Positions 1-8,703 of a stretch of DNA of 64,000 nt are shown here, piece after piece (position 1 is the first letter of the stretch; each line of letters opens with the position of its first letter). A model generated the notes under the pieces. It was not told the origin of the DNA. It did not search any database and saw only the letters and a program-made list of their open reading frames with translations. Both the position numbers and the translations under genes were made by a program. The stretch spans positions 186,001-250,000 of the forward strand of contig NZ_BMZQ01000002.1 of assembly GCF_014652875.1 (NCBI RefSeq), read 5' to 3'. Source of the DNA: Tianweitania populi (GTDB lineage Bacteria > Pseudomonadota > Alphaproteobacteria > Rhizobiales > Rhizobiaceae).

Positions 1-482
1 TCTACCGGGAAGCGCTCGGCATAATCCACCGGTTCGCTTCCATCGCTGCCGTTCAGCGCATGTTCGACAAGGCTTTGCAGTTCGGGGGCGCGAAACCGCA
101 GTTGCAGCATCGTGCCGGGCGTCACCGGATCAAAGGCGGAAAGCGCTGCCGGATTGGCATGGATCACCACGCCGTTGCGGTCGAACACGATCAGCGGATC
201 TGCCACGGCGCGGGCCAGATCGAGCTGCGAAAAGCTCGGCGCCGCCTGGACATCCTGGCTCAACCACGGGCCACTGTCGGGCAAGGCAATGCGCTTGGCG
301 GCTCGGCCGGAGGTTACCAGCGCGACGAGAATCAGAGCGAGAGCAAAGCCAAGGCTCGGCCAAAGAAGCGTAGGCTGAAGCGCGCACAGCACCGCAATGG
401 CGACCAAGGCGACAACAAGGATCGCCAGCGCCGACACGTGCGGACTTCGGTCCCGCCGCCTTTCAAGCCCTTCGGCCGCCAC
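1..482 (-). CDS. phoR: PhoR-like sensor histidine kinase, N-terminal part
   Basis: Only the first 160 codons lie in the window; the gene runs off the left edge. The GTG start at 482 follows a GGAGGG ribosome site six bases away. The protein starts with a short basic stretch, then two adjacent hydrophobic segments (about residues 17-35 and 41-57), then a PAS-like segment (about 85-150, with DPLIVFDRNGVVIHANPAA). That order is typical of PhoR, the membrane kinase that senses phosphate supply through Pst/PhoU and phosphorylates PhoB. The kinase core is not visible, so the name rests on the N-terminal layout and on the divergent neighbour, a PPK2 gene, an arrangement known from rhizobial pho loci. 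Another two-TM PAS kinase is possible. Confidence 0.65.
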   Translation of the reverse strand, partial: MAAEGLERRRDRSPHVSALAILVVALVAIAVLCALQPTLLWPSLGFALALILVALVTSGRAAKRIALPDSGPWLSQDVQAAPSFSQLDLARAVADPLIVFDRNGVVIHANPAALSAFDPVTPGTMLQLRFRAPELQSLVEHALNGSDGSEPVDYAERFPV

Positions 483-590
483 GATGCACCCTCCCTTTCC
501 CGCTCCTGCAAGCGGCCCTGTTTCCAAATCCGGCTCAGGAACTATCTCCATGCATCAGATACCATGACAGGCTGATTGCAGGAGAACGGG

Positions 591-1493
591 ATGAGCGAAA
601 AAATAGCGCCGGCAAATTTCCCTGACACGGCGGCAGTGACGCTCGAGATCGATGGAACGACCCACCTGTTCGACATCGACGAGCCCGATCTGCCGGACTG
701 GATCAAGGACAAGGAACTGAGCGCCGGCGGCTTTCCCTACGACAAGGGCATGAAGAAGGACCCGTTCGAAGCGCAGTTCGACAAGCTTCAGGTCGAACTT
801 GTGCGGCTGCAGGATTGGCTGCTGAAGACGGGCAAACGGGTGATGATCGTGTTCGAAGGCCGCGATGCCGCAGGCAAAGGCGGCACGATCGGGGCCTTTC
901 GCGCCAACCTCAATCCACGCACTGCTCGCAATGTGGCCCTACCCAAGCCGACGGAAACCGAGCGCGGCCAATGGTATTTCCAGCGCTACATCCAGCAGTT
1001 TCCCAGCCATGGCGAGTTCGTGACCTTCGACCGGTCCTGGTACAACCGGGCCGGTGTCGAGCGCGTGATGGGGTTCTGCACGGAAGAAGAGCACCAGCGC
1101 TTCCTGCATGAAGCGCCCTTGCTTGAGCAGATGATCGTCAATGACGGCATCCACTTCTTCAAGATCTGGCTGGATATCGGGCGCGAAACGCAGCTCAAGC
1201 GCTTTCACGACCGGCGCCACAGCATCCTGAAAAGCTGGAAATTCTCGCCGATCGATATTGCGGGCCTGAGCCGCTGGGATGCTTATACCCGCGCGCGCAA
1301 TGAGATGTTCGAGGCGACGCACACAAAGCACGCGCCGTGGCTGGTGGTGCGGTCAAACGATAAGCGCCGCGCTCGTATCGAAGCGATCCGGCACGTCCTG
1401 CTGGCGATCCCCTATGCCGGCCGCGACCGCGACGCGATCGGCGAGCCGGACAAGAAGATCGTCGGCGAAGGGCCGAAGCTACTGACGCCTTGA
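591..1493 (+). CDS. ppk2: Polyphosphate kinase 2 (PPK2)
   Basis: Cytoplasmic PPK2 transfers phosphate between polyphosphate and nucleotides, usually favouring NDP or GDP phosphorylation. The 300-residue protein shows the PPK2 P-loop [13 protein letters not shown] (about residues 86-98), the following [18 protein letters not shown] stretch, a Walker B-like [17 protein letters not shown] and a lid region rich in Arg ([14 protein letters not shown]). Length fits a single-domain PPK2. The ATG at 591 follows AGGAG; in-frame codons further upstream lack a ribosome site. It diverges from the PhoR-like gene. A single CTGTCAT half-site on the minus strand (564-570) lies in the 108-base gap, suggestive but not a full PHO box. 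Confidence 0.9.
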   Translation: MSEKIAPANFPDTAAVTLEIDGTTHLFDIDEPDLPDWIKDKELSAGGFPYDKGMKKDPFEAQFDKLQVELVRLQDWLLKTGKRVMIVFEGRDAAGKGGTIGAFRANLNPRTARNVALPKPTETERGQWYFQRYIQQFPSHGEFVTFDRSWYNRAGVERVMGFCTEEEHQRFLHEAPLLEQMIVNDGIHFFKIWLDIGRETQLKRFHDRRHSILKSWKFSPIDIAGLSRWDAYTRARNEMFEATHTKHAPWLVVRSNDKRRARIEAIRHVLLAIPYAGRDRDAIGEPDKKIVGEGPKLLTP

Positions 1494-1524
1494 GATCAGG
1501 GCGTCGAGCAACGTCAGTTTAGGC

Positions 1525-3024
1525 TTAGCGCGGCGTTGCGCTCGGTAGAACAGCCGGCGCGATCTGCGTTTGGGACGGCGTCGTTGATGACGTTCCGGCC
1601 TGTGGGCCCGGCGCCGCCGTGCTTGCAGTCGTAGCGCCTTCGGGCATCTGATCGGTGCCAATCGGCTGCGGCAAAATCGAACCATCCGCTGCAGCAACCC
1701 GCCAGACCGTGTTGCCGGCGTCATCGGCAACCAGGAGTGCGCCCGTACCGTCAATGCCGACACCCACCGGACGCCCTTGCGCCTCGTCTCCTTGCAGGAA
1801 GCCGGTCACGAAATCCTGCGCCTTGCCGACCGGCTTGCCGTTTTCGAATGGCACGTAAACGACCTTGTAGCCGTTGAAAGCCGTGCGGTTCCAGCTGCCA
1901 TGTTCGCCGATAAACGCACCATTGGCGAAGGCGGCCGGCAGCGCCGAGTTCATGGAGAAGGTCATGCCCAGGGCCGCGACGTGACTGGACAGGGCGTAAT
2001 CGGCGGGGATTGCCTTTTCCACCATATCCGGCCGTTGCGGATGCACGCGCTGATCGACATGGCCGCCATAATAGCTCCATGGCCAACCGTAGAACGCGCC
2101 GTCCTGCACCGATGTCATGTAATCGGGAACGAGGTTTGGCCCGAGTTCATCGCGCTCGTTCACGACGGCCCAAAGCCGGCCATCCTGCGGATTGAAGCTC
2201 AGCCCGTTCGGGTTGCGTAAGCCGGACGCATAAACGCGCGCAGCACCGGTTTGCCGATCCACCTGCCAGATGGCTGCTCGCCCTTTTTCCGCTTCCAGCC
2301 CGTTTTCCACGATGTTGGAGTTGGAGCCGACGGAGGCATAAAGCATGCGGCCATCCGGGCTCAGCGCGAGATCCTTTGTCCAATGGTGGTCGATCGGCCC
2401 ACCGGGAAGCGCCGTCACCAGCTTGGGCTGCGCGGTGATGGCGGTTTGGCCGAGTTCATAGGGGTAGGCCAGGATCGCATCAGTTGCGGCCACGTAAAGC
2501 GTGTTGTCGATCCACGCCACACCGAAGGGCGAGTTCAGGCCTTTCAGGAGGTCGCTGCGTTCATCCACCGTGCCGTCGCGATTGGTGTCTCGCAGCAGCG
2601 TGATGAGGTTGCTTTCCTTCTTCTGACCGCCACCGCCGCCATGCGCGATCGACATGATCCAGCCTCGGATCATGTCCTTGGGTCGCGAGAGGGGCTCGAC
2701 GCCGGGACCTTGCGACTGGATCACCAGAACGTCGCCATTGGGCAGCGTATGAACGGTGCGAGGGTTCGCGAGATCCTTGGCATAGGCTGTGATCGTCAGC
2801 CCTTCGGGCACGGTCGGCATTTTGTTGTTTTGCCAGCCGATCACCTCGGCGACCTTCAGATCGGGCACCAGCTGGGAGCTTGGTTCCGGCAGAACCGGGT
2901 TCGGCCCGATCTGTTGAGAGACATCAAAGTTGGCGCTTTCATCGGAGCAGCCAGCCACTCCGAGAAGAGCCGCAGTGCTGCCAGCAAGAACGGAAGCGCG
3001 GAGGAAGGATGAGCGGTTACGCAT
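1525..3024 (-). CDS. Sorbosone dehydrogenase-like PQQ sugar dehydrogenase, lipoprotein
   Basis: The 499-residue protein begins with a lipoprotein signal ending in the lipobox LGVAGC, so Cys26 is the likely lipidation site and the enzyme is predicted to sit in the periplasm or outer membrane. The rest resembles the soluble glucose dehydrogenase/sorbosone dehydrogenase beta-propeller: TLPNGDVLVIQSQGPGVE, GVAWIDNTLYVAATDAI, YASGLRNPNGLSFNPQDG, GWPWSYYGGHVDQR, FIGEHGSWNR and VGVGIDGTGALLVADDAG are typical blades, with metal- and PQQ-binding features of the family. A Ser/Thr/Pro-rich tail follows. The ATG at 3024 overlaps the DUF2231 gene by eight bases, so the two are probably cotranscribed. Substrate is unknown. 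Confidence 0.82.
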   Translation of the reverse strand: MRNRSSFLRASVLAGSTAALLGVAGCSDESANFDVSQQIGPNPVLPEPSSQLVPDLKVAEVIGWQNNKMPTVPEGLTITAYAKDLANPRTVHTLPNGDVLVIQSQGPGVEPLSRPKDMIRGWIMSIAHGGGGGQKKESNLITLLRDTNRDGTVDERSDLLKGLNSPFGVAWIDNTLYVAATDAILAYPYELGQTAITAQPKLVTALPGGPIDHHWTKDLALSPDGRMLYASVGSNSNIVENGLEAEKGRAAIWQVDRQTGAARVYASGLRNPNGLSFNPQDGRLWAVVNERDELGPNLVPDYMTSVQDGAFYGWPWSYYGGHVDQRVHPQRPDMVEKAIPADYALSSHVAALGMTFSMNSALPAAFANGAFIGEHGSWNRTAFNGYKVVYVPFENGKPVGKAQDFVTGFLQGDEAQGRPVGVGIDGTGALLVADDAGNTVWRVAAADGSILPQPIGTDQMPEGATTASTAAPGPQAGTSSTTPSQTQIAPAVLPSATPR

Positions 3025-3475
3025 AGTGGTTCACTCCCACGCTTCGACGCGACACGACCGATCGGTTGAGCCAGGCAGCCAGAAGCATCACCACGAAAGT
3101 CACGGCAGACAGTGCGAGGCCGTAAGGCACAACGGCGGTCCAGCCATCGCCGGCATGCACGAAGCTGTTGGCGACGGCCAAGAGGAGCACCACCACATAG
3201 GCGATGATCGCCGCCCAACTCGGCCGGAACAGGCGCGTCTTTCGCCGTGCCAGCATCTCGACGACACCAACGACAATTGCCAGGCCGCCGAAAACCAGCC
3301 CGGCAAACAGCAGCCAGGCGGAGAAGTTCTGCCACAAGATGTTGGCGGAGCGCCAAAAGGCGATGTCGGTCAACAATGTGAGCGTGAAGCACACCGCCGG
3401 AAACTGCGCGAGCATCCCGTAAAGCGGGCGGGAAGGAATAGGCACCGTAGCCGGTACCGAATACGTCGTGTCCAT
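3017..3475 (-). CDS. DUF2231 membrane protein
   Basis: A 152-residue integral membrane protein with four hydrophobic segments (about residues 23-40, 50-72, 85-103 and 117-134). The pattern IPSRPLYGMLAQFPAVCF followed by TLLTDIAFW is characteristic of DUF2231, a family of predicted membrane proteins sometimes linked with redox proteins. AAAGGTGAG precedes the ATG at 3475. The stop codon lies inside the start of the sugar dehydrogenase gene, so the pair is likely translationally coupled; the membrane protein could serve as electron acceptor or anchor for the dehydrogenase, which is inference. Confidence 0.8.
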   Translation of the reverse strand: MDTTYSVPATVPIPSRPLYGMLAQFPAVCFTLTLLTDIAFWRSANILWQNFSAWLLFAGLVFGGLAIVVGVVEMLARRKTRLFRPSWAAIIAYVVVLLLAVANSFVHAGDGWTAVVPYGLALSAVTFVVMLLAAWLNRSVVSRRSVGVNHYA

Positions 3476-3612
3476 CGCTCACCTTTCGTGTTCCAGACCC
3501 ATGTCTGGCAATCTTACTCCCAGCTGGCGCGCCTTGTTCCCAGACCGGAAAGATTTCTCGCGTTTTGCCGCCGCCGCTGCGTGCGGCAGAGGTGCCGACA
3601 GAGGGCTTGCGT

Positions 3613-5574
3613 CTAAACGGTTCGGCTCGCCGGTTTCACCCACCGGCTCTTGCTGATGCGATGGGGCGTCTTTTCCCAATGGAAGGGTTTGGCATAAAGA
3701 TGCCAGGCCGCGCGCCAAGCGGCATAGGAGATCATCATCCAGTAAACGGGCGTCGCGAGCACCGTCTTCCACAGGCTCTTGCGCTCGCGCTTCACCAGCG
3801 TGGCCGCGCCAAGCACGAGGAAAGCTGCATAGCCGCAGCTTATGTTGATCACATCGACGGCAAACAAAGCGGAATGCGGCGTCATCGTATCCGCACGAAG
3901 CATTTCGAACAGGATGGCAGCGATGGTGACGATCATGAGCGGATGCGCTAGGGCCGAGATCACCATGCCGGCAAACAGCACCTGAACGATCAGGAAGGAG
4001 GCCGTGCCGATCTCGCGGCGCAGTTGCCGGGGATTGCGCATATGGACCAGCCAGGTTTGCAGCCAGCCCTTGAACCAGCGCGTCCGCTGCGGCACCCAGT
4101 CGCCTAGCCGGTGCGGCGCTTCCTCGAAGGTTGGATAGGTGATCGTGCCGCAGCGATAACCGAAGCGCGCCAGCCGCAAACCGAGATCGGCGTCTTCCGT
4201 GACGTTGAACGGGTCCCAGCTGCCGACCGCTTCCAGCGCCCTGCGGCGAAAATGGTTGGACGTTCCGCCAAGCGGCAGCACTACGCCCTTAGCCGCCAGC
4301 CAGGGCAGCATTCCGCGAAACAGCGCGGCATATTCGAAGGCGAACAGCCGCTGGATCATGCCTTCGCCGGCATTGGTGATGACCAGCGGCGCCTGCAGGC
4401 AGGCGAGATCCGGAGGCGCATCGCGAAAGGTCTGCCACGCTTCTAGCAGCTGCAGCGGATGCGGCTTGTCCTCGGCATCATAGATCGCCACGAGTTCGCC
4501 GGATGTCAGCGGCAGTGCGTAAGTCAGCGCTTTCGGCTTGGTGCGCGGCCCCTGAGCGGGCACTTCGATGATCTCCACCCAAGGCCGCAAAGGTTGCGCG
4601 CGGAGTGCGGCAAGCGTTTCCGTATCATCAGCCTCGCAAACCAGCTTGATCTCCAGCTTGGCGCGCGGCCAGACAATCCGGCCCAACGATGTCAGCAGTT
4701 CCGGCACAACGGCGGCTTCGCGATAGAGCGCGATCATGACGGAATAAACAGGCAGATCAGCCGGCGCAACGGGCGGCAGCTTGGCGAGGTAAGGCGGCTC
4801 GGCCCGGCGCGCGGCCAGCATGCGCAAGGCAACGCAGCCCAGGAAGAACAGCGAGAAAAGGAGATGCAAAGCGAGCATCGCTGAGCTTGGCCATAGGGCG
4901 AAGCCAAGCGGCAGGGAGACCAGCGTCGCGCCGATCGCAAAGCCTTGCCCTACCGTCGCAACGACGTTGGCTGAGCAGTCAGGAACGTTGCTTGCCAGGG
5001 TTTCGCAGGCGCGGGCGCTCAAGCGCGGTTCGGAACAGGTGATCAGCGCCTTTCGCAGCATCGACGGCGCCACAACCGCCATGCGCCCTGCGCGTTCAGG
5101 ATGGTCACCCAGCATCCGCCGCAAGCCGCGGAGATCAAGCAAGCCTGCTCCGACCAACTGTGTGGGCGGACGGTCGGGCTCGACATAAAGGATCGGCCGC
5201 GCGTGCCTCGAAGCGAAAGGCGAACCCAGAAGCGTGAGCGCGTCGCCTTCCCGGACGATCAGCCGTGCCGGATCGACAGCGGGCAGAAAGGCCAGTCGCA
5301 AATCCATAGCGACGGCGCGATAAAGCCGGTCTTCCGCACACAGGCCAGCCGCCAGAAGCTCGACATGGAACGGCGTCTTGTTGGCGCGCGCACGGGTGGC
5401 GACCGGCACGAGGCGATCCGCCTGGATGCCGAGGCGCTGCAACACCGGCAGCCAGTCGCAAGCCTCTTCGAACGGTTCAACCGGCGAGGCGCCACGGCGA
5501 ACCAGCGCTTGCGGCTGCCGGTGCGGGCTGTTGTCGTTCAGTTCCGGCTCGAAGACTTTCTCGACGGCGCTCAT
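3613..5574 (-). CDS. Membrane glycosyltransferase family 2 with extra N-terminal domain
   Basis: About 653 residues. The first 200 or so residues (LQRLGIQADRLVPVATRA, LLAAGLCAEDRLYRAVAMDL) resemble the MshEN/GspE N-terminal fold rather than a transferase. Two TM segments follow, then a GT-A core with the processive GT2 signature: YSVMIALYREA, IYDAEDKPHP (DXD-like), TEDADLGLRLARFGY (TED) and QRTRWFKGWLQTW (QxxRW). At least three TM segments end the protein. This architecture is recurrent in rhizobia; the polymer made is unknown. I chose the ATG at 5574; a TTG at 5622 would add 16 residues and neither has a clear ribosome site. Confidence 0.82.
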   Translation of the reverse strand: MSAVEKVFEPELNDNSPHRQPQALVRRGASPVEPFEEACDWLPVLQRLGIQADRLVPVATRARANKTPFHVELLAAGLCAEDRLYRAVAMDLRLAFLPAVDPARLIVREGDALTLLGSPFASRHARPILYVEPDRPPTQLVGAGLLDLRGLRRMLGDHPERAGRMAVVAPSMLRKALITCSEPRLSARACETLASNVPDCSANVVATVGQGFAIGATLVSLPLGFALWPSSAMLALHLLFSLFFLGCVALRMLAARRAEPPYLAKLPPVAPADLPVYSVMIALYREAAVVPELLTSLGRIVWPRAKLEIKLVCEADDTETLAALRAQPLRPWVEIIEVPAQGPRTKPKALTYALPLTSGELVAIYDAEDKPHPLQLLEAWQTFRDAPPDLACLQAPLVITNAGEGMIQRLFAFEYAALFRGMLPWLAAKGVVLPLGGTSNHFRRRALEAVGSWDPFNVTEDADLGLRLARFGYRCGTITYPTFEEAPHRLGDWVPQRTRWFKGWLQTWLVHMRNPRQLRREIGTASFLIVQVLFAGMVISALAHPLMIVTIAAILFEMLRADTMTPHSALFAVDVINISCGYAAFLVLGAATLVKRERKSLWKTVLATPVYWMMISYAAWRAAWHLYAKPFHWEKTPHRISKSRWVKPASRTV

Positions 5575-5745
5575 GCGAGCACGCACGCATGGAAAAGATC
5601 GCTGTCCGGCAATTTCCAGCAAGAGCCAAGACTATCCTGCGCTACCGAGAGCATCCTGATGCCAAGATGCTTGTTCGCGCTCGATCGTATGGCAATCCCC
5701 GCTCGATGAGCCATGAACGCAACTTTCCCACAACGCCGCACAACT

Positions 5746-5767
5746 TACAATCCCCACCCCGATTGTA
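5746..5767. promoter_or_regulatory. Inverted repeat TACAATC-N8-GATTGTA
   Basis: Two perfect 7-base arms separated by eight bases lie between the MarR gene (which ends at 5831) and the start of the glycosyltransferase. MarR-family regulators bind such palindromes, so this may be an operator for the glycosyltransferase; a weak terminator for the MarR gene is the alternative, but no T run follows on the minus strand. Confidence 0.35.
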
Positions 5768-5830
5768 GTTGATCCCAGCGGATGCGCAATCACCCGCTGC
5801 GATGAAGACGCTGCTTTGTTGTGGCCAAAA

Positions 5831-6283
5831 CTATCGGCGCTCGCCGCTTTCCTTCGCCCAGATATCGGAGGCGATGCCGATCACGGCCTCGAGCGCCGAA
5901 GCCAGCGCTCCGCGCTCCCGGTCGCTCATGCGCTCGATGACTTCGACAAGGCTGCGGATCGGATCGCGCTCCAAAAGAAGGTAGCCCTTCTCGGCCACTT
6001 CCAGATGCTCGGCGCGCCCGGCTGGCTGATGCGCTGCCTTGCGCACCAGTTCCTTCTGGATCAGCGTGCGCACGGTACGGCTCACCGGTCCATTGGCGAG
6101 GCCCTGAAACCGCGCGAGGCTGCTGGCCGTGCGGGCGCCATCCGGCGATTTTGCGAAATAGCGCAGCGCCGTCCATTGCGCGGGGTAAAGGCCCTCAGCA
6201 TAGCCGATCGAATGAAGCGACCGTCCTGCCAATTCCAGACGCTCGGCCAGAGCCGGTGCGGAAATCGTCTTCTTTGCTGCCAC
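5831..6283 (-). CDS. MarR-family transcriptional regulator
   Basis: A 150-residue winged-helix regulator. The core LYPAQWTALRYFAKSPDGARTASSLARFQGLANGPVSRTVRTLIQKELVRK holds the recognition helix and wing, followed by EHLEVAEKGYLLLERDP and a C-terminal dimerisation helix. I chose the GTG at 6283, with GAGG six bases upstream; a TTG four codons earlier is less likely. MarR proteins bind palindromes as dimers and are usually released by small phenolic or oxidative ligands. It diverges from the DUF3182 gene across 276 bases and sits upstream of the glycosyltransferase on the same strand; either could be its target. Confidence 0.85.
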   Translation of the reverse strand: MAAKKTISAPALAERLELAGRSLHSIGYAEGLYPAQWTALRYFAKSPDGARTASSLARFQGLANGPVSRTVRTLIQKELVRKAAHQPAGRAEHLEVAEKGYLLLERDPIRSLVEVIERMSDRERGALASALEAVIGIASDIWAKESGERR

Positions 6284-6559
6284 GGCGCACCTCAAGCAAC
6301 CAGGAATGCTGGGGATCGTGCCCGTGGCGGATACTGCTGCGATCCGTATGGGTCACTCGACAGCGATCCAGTGAGCAGCACATGCAAATCTGTCGAAAAA
6401 GGGACGCCGGCTAGGCTCCAGCCAAAGCCTGCTGACGTTCGCAGCCATTCGTGCCTTCAAAAGCGGCACGGGAACCTTTGCACAGCCCAGTCCTTTTCGT
6501 CGACGTTCCGCTTGAGCGGGGCGGCCCAGTGAAGCCAAGTCCTAGCAAAGGAGGCTCCT

Positions 6560-7678
6560 ATGCAAGCCGTTCTCGAAGCAGCCGCCGATCCGCGGCAAGG
6601 CCGTGTCGTCATTCTTGCGGCAGGCTCCGGCTTCCGCAGCCAGCATGAGCGTGACACCCGCCACTGGATTGCCGACCAAGTCGCCGCGCTGAAAGGCTAC
6701 GCCTTTCGGCCCGCCGATCCCGTTCCCGATGGCGCCAGCACCTATCTCCTGCCCAGCGATGCCTTGGCCTTGTCGGAAGCAATCGTGCTCGGCCTGAAGA
6801 GCGAGCATGATTTTCTCGGCGGCATCGTTCCTCATCCCTTCGTTGCCACGAAAGCGATCGTCCATCCGCTGATCTCGCGCGACGCGGCCCAGCCTGAAGG
6901 CTGGTCGCACGATTTTCCTGAAGCCGTACGCGATGTCGTGCTCAAGGGTTTCACCGTGTTTTCGCGCGATGACGCGATCGAAGCCGCCCGGCGCATGCTG
7001 GAAAGCAGCGCGATCCGCTTGAAGGCGGTCGAGGAAACCGGCGGACGTGGCCAGATCGCCGTGCAAAGCGAGGATGATCTGGATGCCGCCCTCGCCCATT
7101 TCGATCCGGGTGTCATCGCGCGCGCAGGCCTGGTGATCGAAGAAAACCTCCTCGACGTCATCACCTTCAGCGTCGGTCAGGTGCGTTTCGGCGACATGGT
7201 CGCGTCGTATCATGGCACGCAGACGCTGACCCGCAACCATGACGGCAATACGGCTTATGGCGGCTCCGCCCTTGCCGTCACGCGCGGCGGGTTCGATGCC
7301 TTGCTGGCAAACGCACCAACGCCGGAAGTCGCACTCGCCGTTGAACAGGCCATGCGCTTCGATGCTGCCGCCGACCGCTGCTTCCCGCAAAGCATCATCT
7401 CGCGCCGCAACTACGATGTCGCGCGGGGCAGCGCGGCCGACGGTACGGTCCGGGCCGGCGTGCTGGAACAAAGCTGGCGCATGGGCGGCGCGACGCCGGC
7501 TGAAATCCTCGCCATCAAGACGCTGATCGCCGAACCGACCCGGCATACGGTCCATGCCGTGTGCGTCGAGACCTATCGCCAGGACGTGCAGATTCCGCCC
7601 AATGCAGCTGTCACCTTCAATGGCGACGATCCGGATATCGGACATATCAAGAAGTATGTTTATATCGATCCGTGCTGA
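6560..7678 (+). CDS. DUF3182 family protein, ATP-grasp-like
   Basis: A 372-residue cytoplasmic protein without signal peptide or TM segments. Stretches such as AIRLKAVEETGGRGQIAV, GLVIEENLLDVITFSVGQV and SYHGTQTLTRNHDGNTAYGGSAL look like an ATP-grasp nucleotide fold and match what I recall of DUF3182. The start follows a strong AAAGGAGG at 6547-6554. An intrinsic terminator follows at 7706-7731, then an alpha/beta hydrolase gene, a pairing I believe recurs in proteobacteria. The reaction is unknown; a ligase joining an acid and an amine would suit the fold, but that is inference. Confidence 0.65.
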   Translation: MQAVLEAAADPRQGRVVILAAGSGFRSQHERDTRHWIADQVAALKGYAFRPADPVPDGASTYLLPSDALALSEAIVLGLKSEHDFLGGIVPHPFVATKAIVHPLISRDAAQPEGWSHDFPEAVRDVVLKGFTVFSRDDAIEAARRMLESSAIRLKAVEETGGRGQIAVQSEDDLDAALAHFDPGVIARAGLVIEENLLDVITFSVGQVRFGDMVASYHGTQTLTRNHDGNTAYGGSALAVTRGGFDALLANAPTPEVALAVEQAMRFDAAADRCFPQSIISRRNYDVARGSAADGTVRAGVLEQSWRMGGATPAEILAIKTLIAEPTRHTVHAVCVETYRQDVQIPPNAAVTFNGDDPDIGHIKKYVYIDPC

Positions 7679-7705
7679 GGAAACGGATGGAACGAAACCC
7701 AAGAT

Positions 7706-7731
7706 GGCGCGGCAGTGACTGCGCCGTTTTT
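7706..7731 (+). terminator. Intrinsic terminator after the DUF3182 gene
   Basis: GGCGC (7706-7710) pairs with GCGCC (7721-7725), extendable inward by two pairs, and is followed by a G and five T. It lies inside the 71-base gap before the hydrolase gene, so it may reduce rather than abolish transcription of the hydrolase. Confidence 0.6.
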
Positions 7732-7749
7732 CGAGGACTGACATAATCA

Positions 7750-8478
7750 ATGCGCAGCCACGTCATACAAATCAATGTTGGCGACGAGCCCGTTGCCGGC
7801 ACGCTTGCTTCCCCCGAAACCACCCTGCCCGGCGTCCTCTTCATCCATGGATGGGGTGGCAGCCAGGAGCAGGATATGAGCTGCTCCAAGGAAATCGCCG
7901 AACTCGGCTGCATGTGCCTGACCTTTGATCTGCGCGGTCACGCCGCCAGCAAGGCCAAGCAGCGCTCGGTGACGCGCGACGACAATTTCCGCGATGTGCT
8001 GGCCGCCTATGACGTTCTCGCTGATCAGCCTTCGGTCGACAAGTCCGCCATCGCCGTGGTCGGCAGCAGCTATGGCGGCTACATGGCAGCCCTTCTGACG
8101 CGGGAACGGCCGATCCGCTGGCTCGCCATGCGCGTTCCCGCACTCTACCGCGACGAAGAATGGTCCACTGCCAAGGCTTCGCTCGAGCGCAAGGACCTCA
8201 TGAAGTATCGCAACATGGCGCTTCCGCCGGAAGACAATCGTGCCTTGTCAGCCTGCGCGGCCTTTCAGGGCGATGCGCTCATCGTGGAGTCCGAACAGGA
8301 CGACTTCGTGCCGCACCAGACCATCACCAACTATATCAGCGCCTTCCGCGCCGCCAATTCCGTGACTTACCGCGTGCTGAAAGGCGCAGATCACGGGCTG
8401 TCGGACCCGACCTGCCATCGCGCCTATGACAAGCTTCTCCTGAAATGGATAACCGAAATGGTTCACGCCGCACGTTGA
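7750..8478 (+). CDS. Alpha/beta hydrolase
   Basis: A 242-residue alpha/beta hydrolase without a signal peptide. The oxyanion-hole region FIHGWGGS (about residues 34-41), nucleophile elbow VVGSSYGGYMAAL (Ser at about 101), acid region ALIVESEQDDFVPH and catalytic His in LKGADHGLSDP are all present, so it should be active. It resembles dienelactone hydrolase/prolyl-oligopeptidase type proteins; the substrate is unknown. It follows the DUF3182 gene across a terminator and has only a weak ribosome site (GAGG, 14 bases from the ATG). Confidence 0.85.
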   Translation: MRSHVIQINVGDEPVAGTLASPETTLPGVLFIHGWGGSQEQDMSCSKEIAELGCMCLTFDLRGHAASKAKQRSVTRDDNFRDVLAAYDVLADQPSVDKSAIAVVGSSYGGYMAALLTRERPIRWLAMRVPALYRDEEWSTAKASLERKDLMKYRNMALPPEDNRALSACAAFQGDALIVESEQDDFVPHQTITNYISAFRAANSVTYRVLKGADHGLSDPTCHRAYDKLLLKWITEMVHAAR

Positions 8479-8543
8479 TTGTGACTGGTTGTGGATCTTG
8501 GCCTCAGCATTGCACTTTCGTGACAAAAACAACGACGAAGCGC

Positions 8544-8572
8544 TTGCCTTTCATGCCGCAAGTGGCTAGTTA
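8544..8572 (+). promoter_or_regulatory. Candidate sigma-70 promoter for tRNA-Arg
   Basis: TTGCCT (8544-8549) and TAGTTA (8567-8572) are spaced by 17 bases and lie about 55 bases before the mature tRNA. Position and spacing fit a housekeeping promoter, but the hexamers are imperfect. Confidence 0.35.
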
Positions 8573-8626
8573 CCGCCCCACGACGACGGAGCGATCCTTC
8601 GTCGCCCAGGCAGCTTTGCCTGATGC

Positions 8627-8703
8627 GCGCCCGTAGCTCAGCTGGATAGAGCACCAGACTACGAATCTGGGGGTCAGGAGTTCGAATCTCTTCGGGCGCG
8701 CCA
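8627..8703 (+). tRNA. tRNA-Arg (ACG)
   Basis: A full cloverleaf can be drawn: acceptor stem GCGCCCG (8627-8633) pairs with CGGGCGC (8693-8699), the D arm is GCTCAGCTGGATAGAGC, the anticodon stem CCAGA/TCTGG encloses CTACGAA with anticodon ACG, and the T arm is AGGAG-TTCGAAT-CTCTT with one G-T pair. The discriminator is G and CCA is encoded. ACG, edited to ICG, reads CGU, CGC and CGA. Confidence 0.97.

Noticed and set aside
1484-1505. Short GACGCC/GGCGTC repeat over the ppk2 stop as a terminator
   Set aside because: Only six pairs, no T run, and the stem begins inside the coding region.
5603-5626. Partial similarity to the repeat found after rmuC
   Set aside because: Only about 15 bases match and they fall in the glycosyltransferase leader; chance cannot be excluded.
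6465-6510. GGAAC at 6470 upstream of the DUF3182 gene as an EcfG promoter
   Set aside because: No CGTT lies 16 or 17 bases downstream.
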